A stretch of 33,866 nt of DNA from CAYHHI01 sp964356335 (GCA_964356335.1 CAYHHI010000035.1:1-33866), one strand, 5' to 3'. Positions 1 through 6,661 are shown, numbered from the stretch's first letter. Translations and numbers: made by a program. Notes: generated by a model not told the origin, from the sequence alone.

Positions 1-3
1 GAC

Positions 4-80
4 GCGCCTGTAGCTCAGTTGGACAGAGCAACTGCCTTCTAAGCAGTGGGTCGCGTGTTCGAGTCACGCCAGGCGCGCCA
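4..80 (+). tRNA. tRNA-Arg (anticodon TCT)
   Basis: A full cloverleaf can be drawn. The acceptor GCGCCTG (4-10) pairs with CAGGCGC (70-76), the discriminator is G77, and the CCA is encoded (78-80). The anticodon stem ACTGC/GCAGT encloses loop CTTCTAA, giving anticodon TCT for AGA codons. The T arm is GCGTG-TTCGAGT-CACGC. It is the first of four tRNAs on this strand and has the same acceptor stem as the Arg-TCG tRNA at 405. Confidence 0.95.
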
Positions 81-187
81 GTAGAAAGACAGATTGAGGG
101 TAGAGGGCTGGGGTCCTAAGTTTTCTGGGTGGCTGGGTCTTGCTAGATTGCGAGACTGCAGGCCTGACCCCGAGTTCCCGAGTCGGT

Positions 188-264
188 GGTGGGTGTAGCT
201 CAACGGTTAGAGTCCTGGACTGTGGATCCAGTTGTTGGGGGTTCGAGTCCCCTCACCCACCCCA
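188..264 (+). tRNA. tRNA-His (anticodon GTG)
   Basis: The acceptor GTGGGTG (189-195) pairs with CACCCAC (254-260). Discriminator C261 faces an extra G at 188, the G-1:C73 identity pair of tRNA-His. The anticodon stem CTGGA/TCCAG encloses CTGTGGA, giving anticodon GTG. The T arm is GGGGG-TTCGAGT-CCCCT, and CCA is encoded at 262-264. The ~107 bases between this gene and the previous tRNA show nothing recognisable. Confidence 0.95.
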
Positions 265-312
265 TTCTTTTTTGGGCCGGTTGATAATGGCTATAGGAAC
301 TACTCCGCGTGC

Positions 313-341
313 TTGACACAGCTTGTTTTTCCAGATAGTAT
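313..341 (+). promoter_or_regulatory. candidate sigma70-type promoter before tRNA-Arg/tRNA-Lys
   Basis: A perfect -35 TTGACA (313-318) is followed after 17 bases by TAGTAT (336-341). The predicted start is near 348, about 57 bases ahead of tRNA-Arg(TCG). It would drive the Arg-Lys tRNA pair that ends at the terminator at 595-620. Confidence 0.55.
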
Positions 342-404
342 TCGAAATAGTATTTAGAACGTGAAGCGGGGACGAGGTTTGACCTCGCTTGATGCGAGGG
401 TCGG

Positions 405-481
405 GCGCCTGTAGCTCAATTGGATAGAGCATCTGACTTCGGATCAGAGGGTTGCGGGTTCAACTCCTGCCAGGCGCGCCA
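405..481 (+). tRNA. tRNA-Arg (anticodon TCG)
   Basis: The acceptor GCGCCTG (405-411) pairs with CAGGCGC (471-477), the discriminator is G478, and CCA lies at 479-481. The anticodon stem TCTGA/TCAGA encloses loop CTTCGGA, giving anticodon TCG for CGA codons. The T loop is TTCAACT and one G-T wobble lies in the T stem. Confidence 0.94.
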
Positions 482-511
482 TGAGTATCGAGTACAACGA
501 ACACATAGCGG

Positions 512-588
512 GCGCCGCTAGCTCAACTAGGTAGAGCAGCAGACTCTTAATCTGGAGGTTGAAGGTTCGATTCCTTCGCGGCGCACCA
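512..588 (+). tRNA. tRNA-Lys (anticodon CTT)
   Basis: The acceptor GCGCCGC (512-518) pairs with GCGGCGC (578-584), the discriminator is A585, and CCA lies at 586-588. The anticodon loop is CTCTTAA (anticodon CTT, AAG codons) on stem GCAGA/TCTGG. The outermost anticodon-stem pair (27-43) is a G-G mismatch; the rest of the fold is normal, including the T arm GAAGG-TTCGATT-CCTTC. It is the last gene before the shared terminator. Confidence 0.9.
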
Positions 589-594
589 AGCCTA

Positions 595-629
595 GTAGCC
601 CCGCCTCCGGGCGGGGCTACTTATTTCTT
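595..629. terminator. bidirectional hairpin terminator
   Basis: A perfect 11-bp stem, GTAGCCCCGCC (595-605) with GGCGGGGCTAC (610-620), closes a four-base loop. It is followed by TTATTTCTT. It lies between the last tRNA and the stop codon (621-623) of the convergent lipoprotein gene, so it can end transcription from both sides. The plus side has the better T-rich tail. Confidence 0.85.
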
Positions 630-1235
630 CGAGAAAGCGAGGTAGACCGAATCGAGGTAGTAGGTGCGGAAACCTTCTCCATCTCCTCTGATGCCGATCT
701 GAACATAGATCTGGCCTCTCGAGTTGGATTGAACATCAAATTGGTAACTCTTGCCAATCCACAGGTGGCCTACGTTGGTGTTGCTCCAGTTGCGGGTATC
801 ATCCTGGTAGATCAATTCCCCTGCTGATTCCACGAGGTACGGACGGGCCCCTGTGATGATTCTCCAGAAACCTGTGGTGCCGAAATCACTTGTGGCAAAC
901 TGATAACCTACGGTCACGTGGTAGTCGGCGCTGGTGTCCACCGGGAAGATCCGTTGGATCCAGATCTTGCCTTTGCCGCCCACATCGTCCAGGGAGAACT
1001 TCGCAGACGATATGCCGTCCTTCGCTCTGTCCAGCGTGCGGGTGATGCTCCAGTGCTGGTTATCGATGTCCGCGGTATATGTGACCCAGCCTTCGAGAGG
1101 TCCTCCTTGGGTAGTCTCGAAGGAGAAGACGAAGTACTGAGCAGGCCGAGGATTAGTCACCTTGTCCGTGCAGCCGGCGGCAAGGATAAGTAGGGATAGA
1201 ACCATCAGCATTGTTGCCAGCACAGTGTTCCTCAT
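621..1235 (-). CDS. putative exported lipoprotein, function unknown
   Basis: The protein is about 204 residues. It starts with a basic N-terminus and a hydrophobic stretch ending in the lipobox LAAGC, so it should be lipid-modified on Cys and exported. I place the start at the ATG at 1233-1235 because GTGAGG lies 9 bases ahead of it and the signal peptide then has normal length. A longer frame begins at a TTG at 1263-1265, inside a hairpin, which is less likely. The mature part is rich in aromatic residues, Gly and beta-type sequence, and has a single Cys, the lipobox one. It resembles a carbohydrate-binding-like or jelly-roll beta-sandwich, but I do not recognise the family. The gene stands alone and ends at the terminator it shares with the tRNA cluster. 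Confidence 0.8.
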   Translation of the reverse strand: MRNTVLATMLMVLSLLILAAGCTDKVTNPRPAQYFVFSFETTQGGPLEGWVTYTADIDNQHWSITRTLDRAKDGISSAKFSLDDVGGKGKIWIQRIFPVDTSADYHVTVGYQFATSDFGTTGFWRIITGARPYLVESAGELIYQDDTRNWSNTNVGHLWIGKSYQFDVQSNSRGQIYVQIGIRGDGEGFRTYYLDSVYLAFSKK

Positions 1236-1257
1236 CTCGGATGACCTCACGGCAATC

Positions 1258-1275
1258 GCCCGCAAACGTGCGGGC
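1258..1275. other. hairpin upstream of the lipoprotein gene
   Basis: GCCCGCA (1258-1264) and TGCGGGC (1269-1275) form a perfect 7-bp stem with an AACG loop. It sits 23 bases upstream of the chosen start, in the likely 5' leader of the leftward lipoprotein mRNA. A weak leftward promoter candidate lies behind it: TCGACA at 1317-1322, 16 bases, TACACT at 1295-1300. A structural role in the leader is inference. Confidence 0.4.
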
Positions 1276-1383
1276 CTGTCCGACTCCCTAAACCAGTGTA
1301 CACCATCATGCGCCCTTGTCGATGGGCAAAAAGGCCTAAGGATTCGCAGCCCTTACCCCGGCACCAGGGCCAAGCGACTTTCG

Positions 1384-1412
1384 TTGACATCAGGCATCAA
1401 AAAGCTTAGAAT
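1384..1412 (+). promoter_or_regulatory. sigma70-type promoter of ssrA
   Basis: TTGACA (1384-1389, perfect), 17-base spacer, TAGAAT (1407-1412, five of six). The predicted start is near 1419, about 29 bases before the mature tmRNA 5' end, which leaves a short leader for RNase P to remove. This is the strongest promoter in the window by eye. Confidence 0.8.
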
Positions 1413-1447
1413 AAGCATGTAGAGATTACCTGCCGATACTTAGGAAT

Positions 1448-1796
1448 GGGGGCGAATTGGATTCGACGGGGATGGAAGAGGCAGGGATTGCGTGCCGAGG
1501 TTCCGCTGGCTCGTAAAACAAGCGGGAAAATCAACTGCCAACTATGATTTGGCAATGGCTGCTTAAGCAGTCACGTTCTCTCTGACTTCGCCTGCGTGGT
1601 TGGAAGAGAGCGTCGCTAGAGCAGGCTGGCTCTGGATGTCCGTCCCAGCATCCGGGGTGAGAAAAATGGGGCTGGCGGCAAAGAGATCCTGCCTATCGGA
1701 GCTCGGCGACGCGAGACAAGAAATGATGGGCTATGCACGTAGCGATCCCTGAGGAGACGTCTTCGGACGCGGGTTCGATTCCCGCCGCCTCCACCA
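1448..1796 (+). ncRNA. ssrA: transfer-messenger RNA (tmRNA)
   Basis: It rescues stalled ribosomes by acting as both tRNA-Ala and mRNA. The 5' end GGGGGCG (1448-1454) pairs with CGCCTCC (1786-1792) as acceptor stem, followed by A1793 and encoded CCA (1794-1796). The 5' segment GAATTGGATTCGACGGGG and the T arm GCGGG-TTCGATT-CCCGC are typical of tmRNA. The tag frame ends at the TAA at 1564-1566 and reads (A)GKSTANYDLAMAA, with resume codon at 1522 (gcg) or 1525 (gga). The gene is intact although a mobile element is joined directly to its CCA end. Its own downstream terminator must have been displaced; a hairpin carried by the element at 1810-1842 may replace it. Confidence 0.95.
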
Positions 1797-3437
1797 ACTC
1801 AAACAATTCGAACCGCCCTCCGAGCCGGGGGGTGGTTCTATTAGTGCTAGGGTGTCCAGCAACGTTCGGGCGACATAGTAAGGCCTTCCGGCCTCTGCTG
1901 TCGTGGGCTCAAGCCTTATGGAGCCAAGGAGCCTCCGGATGATGAGCGCTGACTTCCCGGTTCTTTGCTCCAGCAGCGCCTTGATCTTTGTGAGCCGCTC
2001 TTCGATCCATTCAACAGGTGGAGCCTGGAAGACCTTGTCGCTGCTTCGATGAAGGCTTTCCAGTTCCTTCTCCAGGATTGCTACCCTGCGCTCAGTCTCG
2101 ACAAGGGCCTTGGTCAGGGCTTGGCTGCCCCGGCCCTCGCCGATGAAATCCACGAAGTTGGCAATTCGGCATTTACTGGCGGCAAGTTCTTTTTCCTTCA
2201 GGCGTATCGTCTCAGGGACGTGAGAGTAGAGTCTCCGGACCTCTTCCTCAACCCGCTCGAGCACGTGGCGGATGCTCTCGGGTGTCGAGAGCTTATCCTG
2301 GACAGCGGCTAGGATTGCCTTCTCAGCGAGCCTTCGCCTGACAATGATCCTGTTGCTGCACTTGCCCTTCATGGCTCCCAGGCAGCCGTAGTAGCCGCCG
2401 CCCTTACCGCTGACTTGGCCAATGGCGCTGCCGCACTCCGCGCAGGTCATCGACCCGGACAGGAGGTGGGTAGGGAAGTGTGTGATGTGGCTCCCGTGGC
2501 CTTTGGAGAAACCACGCTTCCCGTTGCCACCCGGCCAAGTGACTCGAGCCTTACTTCTCATTGCGCGGACTGTGTCCCAAAGATCTTGCGGTACAATGCG
2601 TAGCGACTCACCTTCCTGGACGATCCACTCGGACTCTGGCTTCTGGAAACGGCGTCTGCGGCCCGTTCGGGGATCTCGACGACTCTCTGTCTTGTTCCAG
2701 ACCCAGTGCCCGATGTACTTCTGGTTGTCAAGCATCCGACACACCGTCGCCGGCGACCAGCCCTTGCCCGTCCGAAACCGCCCAGGCACACCCTCCTCGT
2801 TCAGTTTCCGTACAATCCTCTTCACAGAAGTGTTACCTGCGTACGCCTTAAATACGTGCAGCACCACGTTTGCCTCAGACGGCTCGATCTCCATCCTGTA
2901 TCCGTCCGGCCTGGGCCTTCCTTTCTTATCCATTTGGATGGTCCCCACCGGCAGGGACTTGTACCCGAAGGTCCGTTCTCCCACCGAGAATCCGCGCTCC
3001 TTCTGCCCCATCTGGCCGCGCAGGGTCTTCTTCCTGAGATCACGGAGCTGCAGCTCGTTGAAGATTCCCCTTATCTGAATTCCGAGGGCAGCCTCCTCGT
3101 CCTTGCTGTCGAGACCATCTGCCACCGAGACGACGCGGACTCCTTCAAAGTGGAGATCTGCCATTATGGACAGCATAAGGTAGTTGTCACGCGCCAGCCG
3201 GGAGAGGTCATCCACGAGCACGATGTCAAAGCACCCGCCTTGGGCAGCGGCCAGCAAGGCCGCAAGCCCTCGGCGGTCCTTCCGTGCTCCTGACTGCGCC
3301 TGGTCGGCGTAAACGTGCTCGTCCTGTATGCTAAACCCGCGTTCGGCCGCAAGGCGACGGCAGGCCGAGATCTGATCGTCGATACTCTCCGGACGCTGAT
3401 TCTCAGAACTGTATCTGGCATAGATCGCAGCACGCAT
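1731..3437 (-). CDS. large serine recombinase (integrase) of the island
   Basis: This 568-residue site-specific recombinase should integrate and excise the element. The N-terminal resolvase domain (about 1-145) has YARYS with nucleophile Ser10, and DDLSRLARD at 76-84. A recombinase domain follows (about 155-300). The zinc ribbon has cysteines at 332, 335, 352 and 360, and a charged coiled coil lies near 395-465. ATG 3435-3437 is preceded by AAGGAGG at 6 bases. It is downstream of the 3461-3637 gene by 23 bases, probably one transcript. The last 21 residues (from WWRRRESNPRP) are the antisense of the tmRNA 3' end, and the stop lies inside ssrA. The natural C-terminus is therefore replaced by host sequence. 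The related copy at 23958-24310 continues instead into a helix-turn-helix. Confidence 0.93.
   Translation of the reverse strand: MRAAIYARYSSENQRPESIDDQISACRRLAAERGFSIQDEHVYADQAQSGARKDRRGLAALLAAAQGGCFDIVLVDDLSRLARDNYLMLSIMADLHFEGVRVVSVADGLDSKDEEAALGIQIRGIFNELQLRDLRKKTLRGQMGQKERGFSVGERTFGYKSLPVGTIQMDKKGRPRPDGYRMEIEPSEANVVLHVFKAYAGNTSVKRIVRKLNEEGVPGRFRTGKGWSPATVCRMLDNQKYIGHWVWNKTESRRDPRTGRRRRFQKPESEWIVQEGESLRIVPQDLWDTVRAMRSKARVTWPGGNGKRGFSKGHGSHITHFPTHLLSGSMTCAECGSAIGQVSGKGGGYYGCLGAMKGKCSNRIIVRRRLAEKAILAAVQDKLSTPESIRHVLERVEEEVRRLYSHVPETIRLKEKELAASKCRIANFVDFIGEGRGSQALTKALVETERRVAILEKELESLHRSSDKVFQAPPVEWIEERLTKIKALLEQRTGKSALIIRRLLGSIRLEPTTAEAGRPYYVARTLLDTLALIEPPPGSEGGSNCLSWWRRRESNPRPKTSPQGSLRA
1771..1814. 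other. attL-type junction (ssrA half plus element half)
   Basis: The left half is the tmRNA T arm and acceptor 3' strand. The right half, ACTCAAACAATTCGAACC (1797-1814), belongs to the element. It matches the reverse complement of the left arm of the dyad at 24141-24158 at 17 of 18 bases, and the right arm of that dyad (24171-24188) at 16 of 18. TCCACCA (1790-1796) is the core shared with the dyad, so strand exchange should fall in or next to it. The crossover dinucleotide cannot be fixed from one copy. Confidence 0.7.
1810..1842 (+). terminator. hairpin terminator candidate carried by the element, downstream of ssrA
   Basis: GAACCGCCCTCC (1810-1821) and GGGGGGTGGTTC (1827-1838) form a 12-bp stem with two G-T wobbles and a five-base loop, followed by TATT. 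It begins 14 bases after the tmRNA CCA and can end ssrA transcription. The T tract is short, so efficiency is uncertain. The same hairpin recurs at 24184-24212. It also lies inside the recombinase coding sequence (its ...PPPGSEGGSN... segment). Confidence 0.55.
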
Positions 3438-3460
3438 CGCTATCCTCCTTGCCTGAGCGT

Positions 3461-3637
3461 CTAGCCTTCGCTTCCGGCATCCTGAGCTGCTTTTTCCATC
3501 AGGCGCACGTACTCCACGGCCAGCATCTCTGCTATGTGGTCCAGAAGCTCCGCGACTGCTGGGTTCTCCTCAGGACTCCAGGCCGTATGCGAGCCTTGCA
3601 TCGTTTGAGTCGGTCGAACTTCAGTCGTCTTCGCCAT
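3461..3637 (-). CDS. small protein encoded ahead of the recombinase
   Basis: This is a protein of about 58 residues with an acidic helical centre (ELLDHIAEMLAVEYVRLMEK). I choose the ATG at 3635-3637 because GAGG lies 6 bases ahead. Further in-frame ATGs at 3638, 3641 and 3647 would add up to four residues. It ends 23 bases before the recombinase start, and an inverted-repeat operator lies immediately upstream, so it is the first gene of the recombinase operon. No family is recognised. A small protein cotranscribed with a serine integrase could be a recombination-directionality or accessory factor; that is inference from position only. Confidence 0.65.
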   Translation of the reverse strand: MAKTTEVRPTQTMQGSHTAWSPEENPAVAELLDHIAEMLAVEYVRLMEKAAQDAGSEG

Positions 3638-3649
3638 CATCATCCTCAT

Positions 3650-3674
3650 GTATGATAGTCACCGTCTATCATAC
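3650..3674. promoter_or_regulatory. inverted-repeat operator, copy 1
   Basis: GTATGATAG (3650-3658) and CTATCATAC (3666-3674) form a perfect 9-bp dyad with a 7-base spacer. It lies just upstream of the small gene/recombinase operon. On the leftward strand the dyad contains TATGAT and TATCAT, either of which could be a -10 (for example TTGCGC, 18 bases, TATCAT). The inner half-sites ATGATAG-N7-CTATCAT recur at 4287-4307 in front of the MerR-like gene. Confidence 0.75.
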
Positions 3675-3679
3675 TGCGC

Positions 3680-3719
3680 AAAAAAAGACCTCCAATATCA
3701 ACCCTCCAGAGGAAGGTCT
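3680..3719 (-). terminator. intrinsic terminator of the MerR-like gene
   Basis: Read leftward, AGACCTTCC (3719-3711) pairs with GGAGGTCT (3693-3686), with one bulged T, and is followed by a run of seven Ts (3686-3680). The 17-base loop includes the regulator's stop codon. The terminator would separate the regulator from the recombinase operon, whose operator starts six bases further left. Confidence 0.65.
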
Positions 3720-4288
3720 CGAGCAATTCTCGTAATACTGACTTCTACTCGTGCGTGTCTGCTCCCTTCGGGCATTCCAAACTGAGGCGTGTCCCCGGTG
3801 TTTCCTTGTATCTCGGGGAAACGCAGCCTCTGCTGCGCCGAGCCCCCACCACTCTTGGGGAGCTGAAGACTACTCAACTCGATCCCACCAAAGACTTTGG
3901 CCGGGGTAGTCCCCACCCGGAGAGAGAAGTAGATGCGTTGCTGATCACCTATAATTGCGCGTAGGTCTGGGGCGCGCGGTGCCCTGAGGCTCTCCGGCAA
4001 TCGGAAGTCCGGGATCTGCTTCCTCACCTTGTCTTCAAATGCCCGCAGAACATAGAGGACCGCTTTCACCAGCGAAGCCTGGATCTCGAATTCCCGGAGT
4101 CGCAACGCCACGGCAAACTCGAGGAGGTTAAGTGCCGAGAAACTTCGGCTACTCCCGCGTCCTCGGGCATCATGATAATCAGGACGAACCACGTCTTTCT
4201 CACAGAGGTAAATGAGCCGATGCTGGGGTACCCCGAGCATCCTCGCTGCCTCTGTCAATGTCCATTCCCTATAACGTGCTGTCATCAT
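3698..4288 (-). CDS. MerR-like helix-turn-helix regulator
   Basis: This is a protein of about 196 residues. The N-terminal 70 residues read as a MerR-type winged helix (WTLTEAARMLGVPQHRLIYLCEKDVVRPDYHDARGRG in pieces: helix-turn-helix then wing), followed by SFSALNLLEFAVALRLREF. The C-terminal half has no recognised sensor domain and no conserved cysteine cluster. I place the start at ATG 4286-4288; in-frame ATGs lie at 4283 and 4295. A promoter with ideal spacing has its predicted start within a base or so of 4288, so the mRNA may be leaderless. Its operator overlaps the promoter, which implies autorepression. The same operator stands before the recombinase operon, so this is probably the switch for integration/excision. 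Confidence 0.8.
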   Translation of the reverse strand: MMTARYREWTLTEAARMLGVPQHRLIYLCEKDVVRPDYHDARGRGSSRSFSALNLLEFAVALRLREFEIQASLVKAVLYVLRAFEDKVRKQIPDFRLPESLRAPRAPDLRAIIGDQQRIYFSLRVGTTPAKVFGGIELSSLQLPKSGGGSAQQRLRFPEIQGNTGDTPQFGMPEGSRHARVEVSITRIARDLPLEG

Positions 4289-4307
4289 GATAGGCATTAT
4301 CTATCAT
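4287..4307. promoter_or_regulatory. inverted-repeat operator, copy 2
   Basis: ATGATAG (4287-4293), seven-base spacer, CTATCAT (4301-4307): the same half-sites and spacing as at 3650-3674. It covers part of the -10, the predicted start point and the first codons of the MerR-like gene. Binding here would block transcription of the regulator itself. Confidence 0.75.
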
Positions 4308-4324
4308 TCTCTCTGGCGTGTCAA
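4296..4324 (-). promoter_or_regulatory. promoter of the MerR-like gene
   Basis: On the leftward strand, TTGACA (4324-4319, perfect) is followed after 17 bases by GATAAT (4301-4296, five of six). The predicted start is at about 4289, next to the ATG at 4288-4286. The promoter's -10 lies inside the inverted repeat. Confidence 0.7.
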
Positions 4325-4335
4325 GGGATTTTTCC

Positions 4336-4521
4336 TTACCTCTTGGAGGTGCTGGTGGACCGGGCGGGGTCAATCCTGGATGCGGAGTATCGACGTTGCC
4401 GCAATGTAGCTATGTCAGACCCTCTGAGACACTCTGTGGTAGATTCTAAGTCACAGATAGGGCTCTTGCCGTCGGCTTCGAGTTGGGTGGCAAAGCGCTG
4501 GATGGCAGTGGAGAGCCTCAT
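4336..4521 (-). pseudogene. N-terminal fragment resembling a tyrosine recombinase
   Basis: A 61-residue frame starts with MRLSTAIQRFATQLEADGKS, which matches the SAM-like N-terminal core-binding helix of XerC/D-type integrases. The usual tyrosine-recombinase text (stacked helices, catalytic R-H-R-Y) never follows. After about 22 residues the similarity fades, and the frame stops beside the MerR promoter. It keeps a convincing ribosome site (AAAGGA, 8 bases ahead of ATG 4521-4519). I read it as the remnant of an earlier integrase. A small functional protein cannot be excluded. Confidence 0.4.
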
Positions 4522-4799
4522 CTTAAGTGTCCTTTCCTTGGGTTCGGCCTAAGAACATGAGCGCTCTCCACCAGCCAAGCGTCAAGGGAATCCATGCTGC
4601 TTCTTGTCAGGACGGAAGCATCGACTTCCTGGTGGGATCGCGTGGGGATCCCGCAATAGGAACCGGTTGCGGCGGCGCAAAGTACAGGTTAGAATCGGCT
4701 AGTCAGGAATTGCTTTCTTTGATAGCCCTCGGTTTCCGCTGAGTCGGAAGGGATCGCAAGGAGCTGCGCACGGATAAATCAGCCGCCGCATTCCAGCGC
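4522..4799 (+). other. intergenic stretch with an in-phase upstream frame
   Basis: No certain gene. A frame open from at least 4527 runs to a single TGA at 4740-4742 and is in phase with the nuclease-like gene that follows. After that TGA the phase is open again and reads plausible protein (DRKELRTDKSAAAFQRVV) up to the GTG at 4800. An AAGGAG at 4758-4763 stands exactly 6 bases before an in-frame ACG at 4770. So the nuclease gene may begin at 4770 (ACG, perhaps a mutated ATG), or the upstream frame may be a decayed N-terminus. Confidence 0.4.
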
Positions 4800-6485
4800 G
4801 TGGTCACGCGCCTTAACAACAAGAACCTGCTGGACCTGTGGACCACTAGTTGTCTCATCTCTTGCATAGACTACCTCGAGGCATGGTCTGGAGGATTCGG
4901 GCCCCTCTTTCCCATGGTGAACCTGCAGAACCTTGCCCTGTTTGACCACGCGGTGCTCGCATCAAGAGCAGCGAATTACAAAGACGACAACCTCACCAGC
5001 ACGGACTTGCCCTACGTGTGGAACCACCTGACGGGAGCTCTAGAGACCGATGAACTCAATCAGCCAGCGGGGAGTGTTGATGAAACGGTTCTGATGTTCT
5101 TCGCGACGCGGGCCAACTTCCAGCTTCGCTTTCAAAGAGGGAATCTGAGAGAGCATCTGGGCAGGGCGTTCGCTCTGTATGATGTGCTACCGAGGGAGAA
5201 CGATGAGAGGCTTCGAGCGAGACACAAGTCCAACTTTGTCAATCTCCCCACGCAGATACAGAAGGAGTTCGGCCTGTCAGTGCGGGACTATCTAATGATA
5301 GGATTCGGTGTCTTTACCCTGTACATGGATATCTATAACATGCACTTCAGGATAACTGCCGAGGAGCGCAAGCACATAGAGAAGGCACAGAAGGCTGGGA
5401 TTCGCGGGAACGAAGCACGGGCGTGGGTGTTTGGAAAGGCAATCGATCGAGCGAAGGATAAGCGGCGAGAGCTTGTCTTCAGGACGGAAAACCTCATTAT
5501 TCCTGGTAGCCTGGTCTTCTGCGCGAGCAAGATCAATGCTTTCCTGCGACTGGTGTCTGCCCCAACGCGGAAGCTGCGGGACATAATCCGGGACGAACCG
5601 GTTTTCTCACAAGGGTATCTTTCCGACCGAGTCAGCCCGTTGGAGCGGTATCCTGTAATCGAGATTGATCAGAACAAGTACACAGTTCCAAACTTCCGAT
5701 ACCTTGAGCACGCCCTGGCGGGCGGGCTTCGTTTCATGCTCCAAGAGGCCTACCCGAATAACGAATTCAACGAGATATTCGGGTCGATTCAAGAGATCTA
5801 CATCACTCAGATGATTTCGGAAAGACTCCCCTGGCTAGTTTGCATCCCCGAAACCGAATATCACAGAGGCAAGAACAGGTGTGATGGCCCGGATCTTACG
5901 GTCATTGATGGGTCTGGGAAATGGCTCGTAGCCTTGGAGTCCAAGGCGAAGCACATAACGGCGGCAACTAGATTGGCGCCCGTCAGCGACGCACTGCTTC
6001 GCGATCTGGAGCGAGTGTTCGAGGGGTTGGCAAAGCTCCCCACGAAGATCCGTGATCTCTATGCGGGACTTGCGGAGTATCGCGACTATCAGAGCGACAT
6101 CGAGTCCACCCGGTCGAGGACACCGATATGTTGGGTTGTCATGGGCGAGGGAGTGCACTTTCTACCAGAGGTTGTCAGATTGCTGCTGGACAAGCGGCCC
6201 GATCACTTCCTCAACAGATATGAGTATCCATACTGTCTAATGGGCCTCGACGCGTTTGAGCTAGCGGTAGAAATAGCTGCAGACCACCGGGCAAGCCTAT
6301 ATGACTTACTTCAGAGTTATTGGCGGAGTGGCCAGGTGATCGGTCAGAAAGATGGCATGGCGGAGCACTTCGGTGGACTCGGAGCAGAGTTGCCGAACAC
6401 CTTCATGGCCAAGTACGCTAGTCTCCTGTTCGAACTAACAAAGGCGGAAACAGGGGGTGAGGAACCACACGATGATGGTAACTGA
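4800..6485 (+). CDS. putative PD-(D/E)XK-type nuclease
   Basis: This 561-residue protein is not recognised as a whole. The C-terminal half has EYHRGKNRCDGPDLTVID followed by ALESKAK, giving Asp365, Glu380 and Lys382. That is the D...ExK spacing of PD-(D/E)XK nucleases, with hydrophobic beta-strands around each motif. The N-terminal 250 residues are helical with no motif I can name. The GTG start at 4800 has no good ribosome site; the phase is open back to 4743, with AAGGAG ideally placed for codon 4770. It lies head-on to the methylase/ATPase/helicase cluster, separated by 176 bases that contain a small palindrome TCACGCGTGA (6550-6559). Context suggests the cutting component of that cassette; this is inference. 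Confidence 0.7.
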   Translation: MVTRLNNKNLLDLWTTSCLISCIDYLEAWSGGFGPLFPMVNLQNLALFDHAVLASRAANYKDDNLTSTDLPYVWNHLTGALETDELNQPAGSVDETVLMFFATRANFQLRFQRGNLREHLGRAFALYDVLPRENDERLRARHKSNFVNLPTQIQKEFGLSVRDYLMIGFGVFTLYMDIYNMHFRITAEERKHIEKAQKAGIRGNEARAWVFGKAIDRAKDKRRELVFRTENLIIPGSLVFCASKINAFLRLVSAPTRKLRDIIRDEPVFSQGYLSDRVSPLERYPVIEIDQNKYTVPNFRYLEHALAGGLRFMLQEAYPNNEFNEIFGSIQEIYITQMISERLPWLVCIPETEYHRGKNRCDGPDLTVIDGSGKWLVALESKAKHITAATRLAPVSDALLRDLERVFEGLAKLPTKIRDLYAGLAEYRDYQSDIESTRSRTPICWVVMGEGVHFLPEVVRLLLDKRPDHFLNRYEYPYCLMGLDAFELAVEIAADHRASLYDLLQSYWRSGQVIGQKDGMAEHFGGLGAELPNTFMAKYASLLFELTKAETGGEEPHDDGN

Positions 6486-6661
6486 ATGCAAGCCTGCCTG
6501 TGCCGGTCCCGCGCGTGTGTCTGAAAGACTACCCGTTCCATCCGCGAACTCACGCGTGAACGCATCCAGGGCGTGCAATCTCTATGGGCCGCAGGTCACT
6601 GTATTGGCTCTCCAAGTTGACACGACCCGCGAGAGTGAGTACGTAATGGAATCTCAGGGAT

